In this document: positions 53,646-64,000 of the stretch, piece by piece
Numbering within the stretch: the first letter of the stretch is position 1
Layout of the letters: every line of letters starts with the position of its first letter
NCBI RefSeq assembly: GCF_001540865.1
Contig: NC_033625.1
Span: forward strand, 13,796,866-13,860,865
Length of the DNA stretch: 64,000 nucleotides
Direction of reading: 5' to 3'
Origin: Ananas comosus
Taxonomy: Eukaryota; Streptophyta; Magnoliopsida; Poales; Bromeliaceae
Notes under the pieces: model-generated
Seen by the model: only the letters and a program-made list of their open reading frames with translations
Told to the model about the DNA's origin: nothing
Database searches by the model: none
Position numbers and translations under genes: made by a program

Positions 53646-55722
53646 TGTCACGCCCGGAATTACACGTTTTTCCGGGCACGCCGACAGACTCGTATGTAAA
53701 GAAATTTTCTCTGTATACGAAGCGATAACTATACCTGTAAACAAATTCAAGCTACAACCAGTAGTATAGAACTGCTAAACTAAACAAACTATATAAATAA
53801 ATATCAGGTTCACTATACATACAAAGTCTCTCAGATACAAATATCCCTCGCTCCAGCGAGTATCTAGCATAAGTATATACATGAACAAAAAATTAAAACT
53901 ATCTGTAGCTGGTACTCCTCTAGAACTGTAACCAGGGAAGGGATCTAGCTTGCGACTCCCTTTCCACGATCAGTATCGGCGACAGCAGCAGCCGCAGAAG
54001 AAGGCTCTGCAAAAAGGGGGTCAACAACTGGGTGTGAGAACTACTGTAAAAAAAAGTAGTCCTCAGTGATACCGCTACCGACCTCAACGGCTCAGCTACT
54101 AATTCTACAGAAAGATATGCACAAGGATAGCAAAGGAAGCTGAAAAAACTCTACAGTTACATGCCACTATACTATCGCTAACCACTATTCTGTAGATGTA
54201 AGAATGATTTAACCTCTGACCCAATCTCACTAGGGACTGTGAACTCACCGGTTCCGCCTGTCGAAGTTACACCAACCACCACCACGCTGGGTAATTGGTG
54301 AAGAGCAAGTCCACACGACATCTACGCAAACACATAAAGCCCGACTCCGGAGTGGCACTCGTGGGTACTAATCAACTGAGTAAGCGTGTCTCTGCTGAGC
54401 TCAATTAGTTTCTCACAGGCTATAATCAAAGTAAATAGGTTTAACTGGTCTAACAACCAAAGCTCACGTGCTCTGTGACGCCCCAACTTCCCAGGGGGTC
54501 ACCCATCCTAGGACTACTCCCATCCTAGCACGCTTAACTCTCTTAACCTCTTGGGCCTTGCCACCACCCAAAATGCTTAAGCCGGGTTAAGAGTTTAGCC
54601 CTATTTTATCTCATATATAGGACTATCTGGGGTCTCACATGCTCTCGACACAATCTGATGCAAAATACAGAAATCTGGGTCCACCGTCAACTGCGACGGC
54701 ACCCAACAATCCGGAACAGTTTACATACTACAAAAAAATAAAATCGGCATCTCAGCTCGAGCGTAAACTCATTCTACACTAATCTGAGTATCTACCATAT
54801 ACAAAAAGTGGCTATACAAACAGTCCACAGCTCCTAAAGCTAAATCTGTGATAGTGTAGGATCTAATAGTTTTCTCCTAAGTCAATTCCAAGTCTAACAT
54901 GTAAAATGATATAACTAGCTTAATTCCAAATTCAAATTTAAATACTAATCCATGAATTCAAATACTAGCAAGAAAAATACGCAAGAAATACATGTCGACG
55001 ATGCGAAAACTTAGAAGATATTCCGACGATTTCGATAAACTTCAATCCACCTTGAAAAGCTCGTCCAACTACGGTGAGAAGTCGAAAGGAGGAAAAACAC
55101 GCGCTCGCCTGGTCTCCAATGGCGCTACCACGACGCACGCACGCTCGAACGGCCCTCCGGATCGACGTCGAAAATCATCTGAACTCGAGACGCGATCACC
55201 ACCATGAGCACGTTTAAAACTAGAGAAAGAGAGAGCAACACAATAAAACTATCCTTTCAACTCTCTCTCTGCAAGTCTAAAGAGGTGGGGATAAGGATAA
55301 CATTAGGGATAACGACACATTCAAAAGACCAACGTACCCCTCACCAACTCAAATTAACAGCTGGAGTACCGGTACCCTATTTGGTTATCGGTACTCGGCC
55401 TCGCAACCCGCAAGCTAGCACACAGGGTACTGGTACCAGCCCGATACGGTACTGGTACTCAGTAGCAATTGTCGCAAACTGAGAGCTTTTTGCTCTGGAA
55501 TTACACTGGGGTACTGGTACCAATCCGATGTCGTACCGGTACTCAACACTGAAATCCTGCACTTTGCGGATTTCAGTGTCAACTCCACTCTCGCCTCGCG
55601 TCGAGTCTATTTTGCATCCATTTCGCGCCAAAACGACTTCGACTTGTCTCTACACTCTCCAGATGTGTCAACAAGCCTCAAATACTGAAATCTCACGAGC
55701 AACCAAACACTAGGATACTACA
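53646..55722. mobile_element. Putative solo LTR, 2.1 kb, copy 2
   Basis: TGTCACGCCCGGAATTACAC at the left, TAGGATACTACA at the right, and an exact 5-bp target duplication tttaa (53641-53645 and 55723-55727). Homologous to 19859-22072 and the inverse of 60392-62328. No internal region or coding. It carries degenerate GTACYGGTAC repeats at 55365-55540 and a nested Cassandra-like LTR. Confidence 0.82.
54474..54639. mobile_element. Cassandra-like TRIM solo LTR with 5S rRNA-derived sequence
   Basis: TGTGACGCCCCAACTTCCC...GGGGTCTCACA, 166 bp, with an exact 5-bp duplication tgctc (54469-54473 and 54640-54644). The segment gtcacccatcctaggactac to agcacgcttaac is, on the - strand, the second half of plant 5S rRNA (AGTTAAGCGTGCT..., GGATGGGTGACC). 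Cassandra elements are known to carry 5S-derived promoters in their LTRs. The other two 2-kb LTR copies lack it. Confidence 0.8.
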
Positions 55723-56611
55723 TTTAAATTTTGATATTTTCATTTAAAATATAAATTTAAATTTTAAATCAAAATTTAAATTTTTAATTTAAAATTTAAA
55801 ACCTAAATTTAAAATTAAAATTAAAATTTGAATATTTAGAATTTACAACTAAAAATTTAAAATTTAAAATTCAATATTTAAAATTTAAAATTTTAAAATT
55901 TGAATTTTAAAAATATGATATTTGTAATTTACAAATTAAAACTTATAATTTTAAATTTTAAAATTTCAATTCAATTCTTAAATTTCAAATTTTAAGTTTT
56001 ATCTTAAATTTAAAATTTAAATTTTAAATTTGAGATTTGAAAGGTAAAATTTGAATTTTAAATTTTGAAATTTAAAATTTGACAATTCAAATTCAAAAGT
56101 AAGAAATTAAAAATTAAAATTTGAGTTTAAATTTAAATTTGAATATAAAATAAAATTTAAATTGAAATTTGAATCTAAAATCAGAATTGAATTTCAGGGA
56201 GCAGGTTTTAGCTATTTCTGATTTTGTGCCTCGAAAATAAAAAAAACTGAATCCGATTTTAATAACAAGGTTGTCAAATACTCTATTTGAGCCGAAAATT
56301 ACTTTTTGATCAAAAATCGCTTTTCAAAAGTTAGGCCAAATAACCGCTTTGATGGTGCAGTTATACTTTTCTGTATAATTTACTCCGCAAATTTGGCTCT
56401 CAAAGAAACATTTATAGCATGGATGGACCGTGGGCATATTTCTCCAAGAAAAAAAATAAATTTATAACCAAATAAATGTTGTCTACCATACTTATTCATT
56501 ATGAGCACGCTTGTGCCCGCAGCTCTGCGCAAGCTAATGGACTCGAGCAAACTGAGAGGAGGGGCGCTGAGGAGTACTGGAGGCGACACGTGCAACTGAG
56601 GTTGCCTTTTA

Positions 56612-56660
<49 letters not shown>

Positions 56661-56670
56661 TATATATATA
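55723..56670. repeat. Low-complexity aaattt-rich tract and host spacer
   Basis: No gene. 55723-56190 is built from aaatttaaaattt-type words, like 19740-19858 and 22073-22660. From 56340 the kinase-cluster spacer resumes (gatggtgcagttatactttt, inverse orientation), with a (TA)n tract at about 56615-56670. Confidence 0.6.
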
Positions 56671-57210
56671 GAGTTGAGCTAGAATACTCTCGAGAGTAAA
56701 CGACCCGTTTACTCTCGATTTTCGATCGATATGAGCTTCAAAAATTGACGATCGCTCGGTAAATATGATTAAACCATTTAAACTATCTAAAATCAGATTT
56801 CACGGCCACTTTTCGATATTGTTTATATCCATCTAGTGAACAAAAAAATGAAGGCGAAAATGAATATTTTGTTAAAAAATGATAATAGATCTGTAATCAA
56901 GATCAAGAGTGTTAGATCTTGTTTTAAATAGTTTAAAGAATTTCTAACAAAAAATTCAATTGATTTGAATATCTTTACACCGTTAAACGATAGAAAACGT
57001 CTCTTACCACGCATTAAAATTATAAATTTTGAAACCCTTTGATCATTAGCAAATGATGTCGAAAAGATTTAAATTTGAATTTCTAAACACTTCAAGTGGT
57101 ATAAATCATGTTCAACCGAAGCCGATCGTCAATTTGGAAGCTCTATCATTGAAAACAACTCGAGAGTAAACGGGCTCGTTTACTCTCGAGAGTATTCTAG
57201 CTCAACTCTC
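56671..57210. mobile_element. Micron-like foldback MITE, variant with ctctcgagagtaaac ends
   Basis: Left gagttgagctagaatactct, then cgagagtaaacgacccgttt; right aactcgagagtaaacgggct, then agagtattctagctcaactc. TA tracts on both sides. The interior is conserved with 14450-14985 and 29121-29670. Confidence 0.75.
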
Positions 57211-57967
57211 TATATATTATATATATATATTTTTTTTTTTCAGAGGATAACTGACTGTTCTCTTTATTCATCTCTACGTAAAACCAATAAATTTTTAATT
57301 TTATACAAAATGTGTTAAAAAATACTGGTTAAAAATAATAAAGCATATATTTAACTTATTTTGACTTAACAAATAGTAAAATACATAAATAAAAAATAAT
57401 AAAAATAATTTGATTGAAATTTTTAATGAGTCGACTATGGAGATTCATTTTACATTTTTTCTATTATTTAACCATTGCATCTTAAAAAAATAATTACATT
57501 TTGTCTAAAATAATAGATTTGTTAACAATAATATAAAGATTGGCAAGGGAAAAAATATATTTAGTGATATCTATTAGAAAAGAAAATAGTAAAGGCTAGA
57601 AAAATGAAAATAAATTTAAAATACAGTGTAGAAATTGATACAATATAATAATAAAATGATATTTTCAAAAAAAAAAATAGCAATAATGTACTAAATTAAA
57701 GTAACACTTAAATACAGTGCAGTAAAGTATAATTAGGCTTTTTTTATATGATAATATATTTTATTTTAAAAGCCATGGAGGTAGAGATTAACTTCTAGTG
57801 TTGCCAAAAAATATAATTAAAATATCTAAGTGACAAATTAATTATTTGTTTAGTTAGACTATTGTTATTTTCTCTAAATTAGACTTTACATGATTAGACT
57901 GGCTGTTGGATAACTAATCATTTGCAATTTATACTTCTAAAAGAATTATTTCATCTAGTTTTTTAAA
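57211..57967. repeat. Kinase-cluster spacer unit
   Basis: No gene. Contains the tagttagacta and gactggctgttggataacta markers, collinear with 26400-26910 and 51640-51880. Confidence 0.6.
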
Positions 57968-58474
57968 GGGGCAATTACTTATATTTCCCTGAAAAGTTCT
58001 CGACTTTCTGATTACCCTTCTTAGAAGGCTAATATTAAAAATACCTCTCCTACGTTCTAACCTATTTCTAATATACCCTTTAAAGTTAAAATCTGTTAAG
58101 TAACTCTGTTATCTCTGTAAAATTACTATTTTGCCCTTTCAAATATACCCTTCCACCATCACTTTCTTTCTTATTTGCCCTTAAAATCAGGGGTATAAAA
58201 AGTATTTTGACTTTTGGTCTTTTCCAATATACATCTCTACCATCACCAACCTTTCTTATTTGCCCTTAAGTTAAGGGCAAAATTGGCATTTTAATTTTTT
58301 TTGACTGTGGTAGATATTTAACTCACGTTTAACCCAGGTTAATTTAACAGGAAATAACTGTAGGGGTATTTTGCAATAACGGTGGAACATATGAAGGGTA
58401 TTTTAGAAAGAAAAAAAAGTAGGAATAAATCGGATATTTTCAAACGTATGAGGAGTATATAGGCAATTATCCCC
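57968..58474. mobile_element. Mutator-type MITE, 507 bp
   Basis: Left ggggcaattacttatatttc, right gagtatataggcaattatcccc. Flanks ttttttaaa (57959-57967) and tttttaaaa (58475-58483) form a 9-bp duplication with one mismatch. The interior has two diverged direct copies of ...accatcac..tttcttatttgcccttaa (about 58150-58180 and 58240-58270). Confidence 0.78.
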
Positions 58475-59686
58475 TTTTTAAAACAAACATATAAGCTAAC
58501 AAGTAATAAAAGTAAAGATGGACCCAATTTTTATTTTGAGAAATACTAAATCTACAGCCAAATAAGGTTGTAATTCCTACATCCCTCCGTTAAAGGGTTG
58601 TGGAGTTTCCCAACCCTCTTGGATTGCTAGAATTAAAAAAAAAAGGGGTGATATTATAGGTGCTGTCAAATTATAACTCAAAGTGGGCAATAATTCTAGC
58701 GGAACTCTTTTATTTTAGGGGTAAACTTCAAATTGCCTTTCGCCACTCTGTTGTTTAAAAAGTTGCACTTTATCCCTCTGCGGCTTAATTTTATTTCACC
58801 ACAAAGTTTCATATCAAATAAGATATAACATTCAGGATTCACAATAATCTTATATTTGAGATATAATATGACTAAATTTTTTAACCCAAATATAGCATTT
58901 TAGGTTGGTGGCTATACTTTTACCGTTTGGTTCGGGTATAAGCAAGAACTAGCTATTACAGGAATAGGTACAAATATGGGGATAAGAAAAATAGTGTTTG
59001 GATAAAAATTGAGTTGTTCCTGGAGATAAGAACAATTTTAAGTAGTTTTATATAGAAAATGAAGGTGTTGGTGGGAATAGCCAAGAACTATTATTCTCGG
59101 ATAAAAAATTAGCGTTTGGGTATAAAGGGGGGATAAGGGCCTATTCCTTTTCCTATTCCCTAACCAAACGCTCCAACAGGTTAATAGAATTAAAGCATCT
59201 AGTTAGAGTAGTTCTAGGATGAACGACCCCCTGCAATAGCAGTGCCACATAGGATGGCAAAACAAAATATTTAAGAAAATCCTAGGACGACAAAGTGAAA
59301 AATACGCTAAACCATAATGTTGTTGAGTGTAATTTTTTAAACCGCAACAAGTAGCAAAGTAAGTAAAAGAATAAAATAAACTATTGGAAGGCGTAGTGCA
59401 ATTTTTTACAACACGGAGAAACAGAATTAAAATGCACTGTATCACAGGCGCAATTCGAAGTTTATCCTTTGCTTTATGTGCATTTAGATTTCCAATGACA
59501 AAAAATATACAACCCTGATTGACCTCATGCTATTTCTAGTAGGACAAGTCAATGAAAAAATTGTGAGGCTCGCAATTAAGGGGGTCAATTTATGTTTTAA
59601 TTTTTAATTATAGACCGAACCTTTTTTTTTTTTCTCTTTATTTTTTTCTTTTTCAATACAAATGAACTTGACCAATATAATTGACA
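58475..59686. repeat. Kinase-cluster spacer unit with a possible MITE
   Basis: No gene. Spacer markers at 58540 (tttattttgagaaatactaa) and 59480-59640. At about 58860-59215 lies foreign sequence with ggttcgggtataag and cctaaccaaacg, perhaps a MITE, but boundaries are unclear. Confidence 0.45.
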
Positions 59687-59818
59687 TGTCTGAGGCAGCT
59701 TGAAGCAATGGGCTTTGACCGTCAACTGGTTTTGGAGGTGTTCTTTGCCTGCAACAGGAATGAGGAGTTGGCCGCAAACTATCTTCTGGATCACATGCAC
59801 GAGTTCGAAGAACAATGA
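59687..59818 (+). pseudogene. Fragment of the last exon of a RAD23 gene (C-terminal UBA domain)
   Basis: The frame ending at the TGA of 59816-59818 reads [20 protein letters not shown], then [20 protein letters not shown] and Q-stop. This is the C-terminal ubiquitin-binding UBA domain of plant RAD23 proteins, which bring ubiquitinated proteins to the proteasome and take part in DNA repair. The natural stop codon and about 40 bases of possible 3' UTR follow before an N at 59860. There is no upstream exon within the window. It was inserted into the spacer by an unknown route; no TIRs were found. Confidence 0.83.
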
Positions 59819-59859
59819 GTTTTAAAGTGCGTGCCTATCCATCGCCTAGCATTCTGTAN

Positions 59860-59860
59860 C
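59860..59860. other. Single unknown base at a probable assembly join
   Basis: Directly after it starts a 190-base block (ctaatctctcgaagaaacaa) almost identical to 63433-63622. Confidence 0.75.
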
Positions 59861-60391
59861 TAATCTCTCGAAGAAACAATTATTGTAGCATTTGTTTAGT
59901 TATGAAAATAAGATTTAAGTTATAAATTAATTATTTGTTTAGTTAGACTAGTATTTTTTTTTCTGTAAGTTAAATTCTACGTGATTAGACTGATTAATGG
60001 ATAGCTGATCGTTTACAATCTATATTTCTAAAGGAATTATTTCATTTTTTTTGGTTAAAACAAATTTGCAAGCTAACAAATAATAAAAGTAAAGATTGAC
60101 TCAATTTTATTTTGAGAAATGCTAAGTCTACAGTCAAAAAAGATTGTAATCCCTACAATCCTTCATTCAAGGGTTGTAGGGTTTCCCAGCCCTTCTTTTG
60201 GGTTTTTTGTGTTAATAAAAAAAATGAGGCTTAATTTTATTTCACTAGAAACTTCTATGTCAAATAGGATTGCAAAACGAGATATTTAAAAATCATAGGA
60301 TGATAAAGTGAAAAATATGCTAAACCATAATATAGTTAGTATAACTTTTTAAACTATAATGTAGCAAAGTGGAAAAATAAACTAAAATATA
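59861..60391. repeat. Kinase-cluster spacer unit
   Basis: No gene. Contains gtttagttagactagtattt, then tttgagaaatgctaagtctaca. Continues after the solo LTR at 62329. Confidence 0.6.
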
Positions 60392-62328
60392 TGTAGTATC
60401 TCTGGGGTTTAGTTGTCGAACTGACTGCAGCATGTGCGGCTTGTCAACACATCTGTGGAGTGTCGGGGCGAGCCGGAATTGTTTTGGCGCGAAACTAACA
60501 CGGAAACGGACTCGACGCTGTGCGAGTTGGAGTTCGAGCACTAAAATCTGCAAAAAGCAGGAGTTTAGTGTTGAGTACCGATGCCAGGGAGGTGTACCGG
60601 TACCCCAAAGAGATTACACGAAGAAGAGTTCTCTGGTTTACGAAACTGGAGCTGAGTACCGGTACCGAGTCGGTGAGTATCGGTACTAGAACTGGGTACC
60701 GGTACCGCATTGGTTGGGTACCGGTACACGGCTCTCGTTTTAGCTGGCCGAGTGCAGGGTATCGGTACCCCAATTGATTACCGGTACCCAAGCGGCAAAA
60801 TTGAGTTGGTGAGGAGTATTTTGGTCTTTTTGATGTTGGGTTTATCCCAACCGACCCCACCTGTATATAGATGAATAGGAGGCTTGGAGAACGAGAAAAT
60901 CTCCTCTTCTCTCCCTCTCTAGCTTCTCTCCTATTTTTCTTCTATGAATTGGAGAATCGATCTCGGTTTTGCTCTCCTTTGCTTAGGAGGTTTGTTCGTG
61001 CTTCGTCGATTGTTTCTGTGGAAGTTGAGCGAGTGCGGGGTTTCGTCTATCGACTTCTAGCCGACGTTGGACGAGCGTGGAGGTGGGTTGATGTTGCTCG
61101 AACACTTCGAAATTCCTCCTGAGTTTATAATGTCAGCATGCTTTTATTTGTAGTAAATTCATGTTAGTAGCTCGAATTCTTGGATTTGCAAGTTTCTATA
61201 TGAAATCGGAATTTGGAGCGTAAGCTAATGATTTTAGATGAATTTTACATACTGAACTGGGATTGGACTTAGGAGAAAACAATTTAACCTACACTGTCAC
61301 TTTTCGAAAACTCATCAGATAGCTTCAGAGTTGATTCTAAACATTGTATTACCGCTGTTAGTACATGGTGGATACTTAGATTAGTGTAGGTTGACATTAC
61401 GCTCGTGCTGAGGAGCCGAGCTCGTTTTTATGACAGAGTTAGGCTGTCTTGTACTGTCGGGTGCCGTCGGAACTGACGGTGGATCCAGATGTTTACATAT
61501 TGTTTCAGATTGTGCCGAGGGCACGTGAGTTTTGGTTGTTAGACCAGTTTAACCCATTTGCATTGATTATAGCCTGTGTGAGCCTGATTGAGCTCGGCAG
61601 AGACACGCTTGTATACTCGGTTTGATCGTGCCCACGAGTGCTACTCCGGAGTGAGGCTTTACTTAATTTGATGTCGCATCAGTCCTGTTTGGACAGTTTA
61701 CTTGGACCGGCCACCCCCATGGGTGGTGTACGGTGTAGATTGGATACAGACAGGGTGGGTCCATTTGGGCAGCCCTTGTGAGATTGGGTCGGTGTGATGC
61801 ATATTTACGTCTACAGATAACCTGTGTTGGTTGGCGAAAGTATAGTGACATATAGCTGTAGAGTTCTTTCCAGCTTTCCTTACTATCCTTTGCATACCTT
61901 ACTGTAGACTTAGTGAGTAGGCCATTGGGGTCGATGAAGGTACCCACAATAGTTATCACACCTAGTTGTTATCACCTTTTTGCAGAGCCATCTACTGTTA
62001 CTGCTGCTACTGTTGTGGATTTTGACCGAGGTAAGGGAGTCGCGAGCTAAAGCCTTCCCTTTCCTTGTCTTTGCTAGAGGAGCACCCTTCAAAGGTAGTT
62101 TTGAGGGTTTTATGTTACATACCGTTATATTGTTGTACTCACTGGAGCGAGGTTGTTCAGTAATTTTTGTATGTACAGTGAACCCTTTATGTTTTATATA
62201 TATACATGTTCAGTTTCAGCAGCTCTATACTTCTAGTTGTAGCTATCGCTTCGTATACACGAAAATTTTTATGTATACAGCGGGTCTATTGGCGTATCCG
62301 GAAAAACGTAGTAATCCGGAACGTGACA
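60392..62328. mobile_element. Putative solo LTR, 1.9 kb, copy 3 (inverted)
   Basis: TGTAGTATCTCTGGGGTTTA at the left and GGAACGTGACA at the right, the inverse of the two other copies. Flanks atata (60387-60391) and atgta (62329-62333) are a 5-bp duplication with one mismatch. GTACCGGTAC-type palindromes fill 60595-60790, upstream of TATATAG at 60864-60870, which is followed by a pyrimidine-rich leader. This suggests that transcription runs left to right in this copy. Confidence 0.75.
60595..60870 (+). promoter_or_regulatory. Palindrome array plus TATA motif of the solo LTR
   Basis: Perfect GTACCGGTAC occurs four times (about 60596, 60657, 60698 and 60719), and near-matches (gtatcggtac, ttaccggtac) occur at about 60678, 60759 and 60780. 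TATATAG lies at 60864-60870. The equivalents in copy 1 are on the - strand. I infer U3 promoter elements. Confidence 0.45.
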
Positions 62329-62459
62329 ATGTAGGAGGGCATAATGCAATTTTTTAAGACACAGAGGAACAGAGTAAAAATATAGTATACTACAGGGTGG
62401 TATTTGAACTTTTTTCTTTATTTTATGTGCATTTAGATTTTGAGTGACAAAAAATATAG

Positions 62460-62765
62460 ACTCACAATTAAAGGATAATTAAATTGGACAAAAATGTAGT
62501 ACCGTGATTGACCTGCTACTTCCAATTGGGTAGGTCAAGTCAATGGAAAATTTGTGAGACTCGCAATTAAAGAAGTAAATTGGACTAAAATGTAGTGCCG
62601 TGATTGACCTGATACTTCCAATTGGGTAGGTCATGACAATGGAAAATTGGTGAGACGGGCAATTAAAGAAGTAAATTGGACTAAAATGTAGTACCGTGAT
62701 TGACCCGCTACTTTCAATTAGGTAGGTCAATGGAAAATTGCGAGGCTCACAACTAAGTGGAGTCA
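62460..62765. repeat. Three tandem copies of a spacer block of about 90-100 bp
   Basis: The phrase aaattggacaaaaatgtagt / gtagtaccgtgattgac, then cttccaattgggtaggtca and caatggaaaatt, is repeated three times with small differences. Other spacer units have one copy (27480, 32290, 32920) or two (28390-28550, 52930-53100). Confidence 0.85.
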
Positions 62766-62934
62766 ATTTATGTTTTTATGGTGGACTTGACCTCATTTTC
62801 TTTTATTTTTATTTCTTTTTTTTCTTTTCCGAAAGAAATGAACAAGATCACTTTTTTCTTCCTTTTATATGCCCAGGTCCACTGAGTGCCAAGTTTGCGG
62901 AATAAAAGAAGTAGAACTATAATTACACCATCAT

Positions 62935-63230
62935 TAGGGGTGGAACTGGGCCGGGCTTGGGTCGGATAATACTATGCCCAAGCCCGGCCCAAAAAAAAAT
63001 ATTGGACTTCGGATCGGGCTTTTGCCCAATTTTGTTTAAAAACTAAGGCCCGGCCCAACCCAAGCCCAATGCCCAATACCCATTGGACTTTGCGAAAGCC
63101 CATTTTATACATTTATCATATAATACATAAATACTTTTATTTCTATAATAATATGTACCATATATTTACTCATAGATATGTATAATTAATTAATTATATA
63201 GAATAATACTATTTAATATATCCTAATATG
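62935..63230. mobile_element. hAT-like element fragment, cut by an assembly gap
   Basis: Starts taggggtggaactgggccgg, with repeated aagcccggccca motifs, the inverse of the end at about 35780-35876 (ggcccagttccacccctaa). The right part is lost in the N run. Confidence 0.55.
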
Positions 63231-63245
63231 NNNNNNNNNNNNNNN
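63231..63245. other. Assembly gap of 15 Ns
   Basis: Followed by a C run and a T run, an unreliable join. The sequence after it (63261 on) is kinase-cluster spacer; a 22-base phrase, gtacagaagactatatata, is repeated in tandem at about 63323-63360. Confidence 0.95.
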
Positions 63246-63631
63246 CCCCCCCCCTTTTTTTTTTTTTTATTCGCTTCTATATGCCCAGGGTCCACTCGTG
63301 TTGTAATAATTCTTCTTAGAAAGTACAGAAGACTATATATAGTACAGAAGACTATATATATCTTTTAATTTTTGTAAATAAAACTATAATGATGTGATTA
63401 TATTTTTCTATATCTTTTGGTTCACAAACTAATCTCTGGAAGAAACAATTATTGTAGCATTTGTTTAGTTATGAAAATAAGATTTAGGTTATAAATTAAT
63501 TATTTGTTTAGTTAGACTAGTATATTTTTTTCTATAAGTTAAATTCTACGTGATTAGACTGATTAATGGATAGCTGATCGTTTACAATCTATATTTAATT
63601 TCTAAAATAATTATTTCATCTTTTTTGGTTG
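63246..63631. repeat. Kinase-cluster spacer unit, last copy
   Basis: No gene. Carries gcttctatatgcccagggtc and, at 63433-63622, a block almost identical to 59861-60050. Confidence 0.6.
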
Positions 63632-64000
63632 TGTTGATGCCAAAATTGAAATTAACATGCCGACCTAATACATGTATGAGCCAATAAGGACACGTGGTAC
63701 ACCAGGAGTCGCTAATAAGGCGCCTGAAGGTTTTAGGCGGGAACGATTGAGAAGTGGAGGCATAACTTACATGAGAAGTGAGCGTAACTTCCATAAGGAG
63801 TGGGCGTAACTTATACGATTATGGTTACAACCACTCCCCCAACTACTTTCAACCGACCAATAATGTGGGCTGAGAAGACATCACTATAAATAGTAACTTC
63901 AAAGCCCGTAATAGGGGTCTTTCTCTCCCCTGAACGAGAAGACCACCGCATTTTCATATCTTTCCTTTCCTGCATTTATTGCTTTCTATGAGTAGTCTAA
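63632..64000 (+). mobile_element. Start of another LTR retrotransposon (partial LTR)
   Basis: Abrupt change of sequence at TGTTGATGCCAAAATTGAA, just after the spacer. TATAAATA at 63885-63892 and a pyrimidine-rich stretch further on fit an LTR promoter read left to right. The rest is beyond the window, so class and orientation are uncertain. Confidence 0.55.

Noticed and set aside
54474..54639. A 5S rRNA gene
   Set aside because: Only the second half of 5S is recognisable, and it is inside a unit with LTR-type ends and a 5-bp target duplication.
61980..62357. 125-codon ORF at the right end of solo LTR copy 3
   Set aside because: It runs through the LTR end and target duplication into host spacer, and has no counterpart in the other copies.

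Overview
This is plant nuclear DNA, probably from a monocot. It is AT-rich and gene-poor, with introns bounded by GT-AG and dense nested transposons, including a Tat-lineage Ty3 element, CACTA, Mutator, Tourist-like and TA-microsatellite-linked MITEs, a Helitron, a SINE, a LINE and a Cassandra-like TRIM. I cannot name the species. Three stretches of N (45449, 59860, 63231-63245) show it is an assembled scaffold with joins.

Only three genes look intact, all on the + strand and all receptor-like kinases of the LRK10/LRK10-like (wheat Lr10-like) family: A (23080-25205), B (37290-41156) and C (46954-49112). Each has a signal peptide, a cysteine-rich wall-associated-kinase-type ectodomain, a membrane segment and a non-RD (HFD) serine/threonine kinase domain, spread over three exons. 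A and C are recent duplicates: kinase domains and introns are nearly identical, while the ectodomains have diverged. B is an older relative. Two further blocks (31141-31400 and 33356-33850) look like the 3' flanks of such genes with no gene attached, so the cluster was probably larger.

Layout. 1-628: MITE end and host repeat. 629-13013: a decayed Tat-type Ty3 retrotransposon with its gag-pol on the - strand and an antisense plant-mobile-domain gene with introns on the + strand. 13014-19586: nested MITEs, a Mutator-like element carrying a CLAVATA1-like kinase fragment, and a Helitron remnant. 19587-22859: a Tourist-like element split by a 2.2-kb putative solo LTR. 23080-49112: the kinase cluster with its repeated spacers, a copia fragment, an empty-site copy of the Tat target, a Mutator-like element carrying a beta-catenin-like-1 fragment, and a SINE. 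49525-64000: LINE 3' end, a third Mutator-like element, two more 2-kb solo LTRs (one with a nested Cassandra-like LTR), more MITEs, a RAD23 UBA exon fragment, and the start of another LTR at the right edge.

Many insertions can be dated relative to each other because target-site duplications are visible and uninterrupted copies of the same spacer occur elsewhere in the window. The most unusual items are the antisense intron-bearing gene in the Tat element, the gene-capturing Mutator-like family, the palindrome arrays upstream of a TATA motif in the solo LTRs, and the micron-like elements whose two ends match each other but differ between copies.
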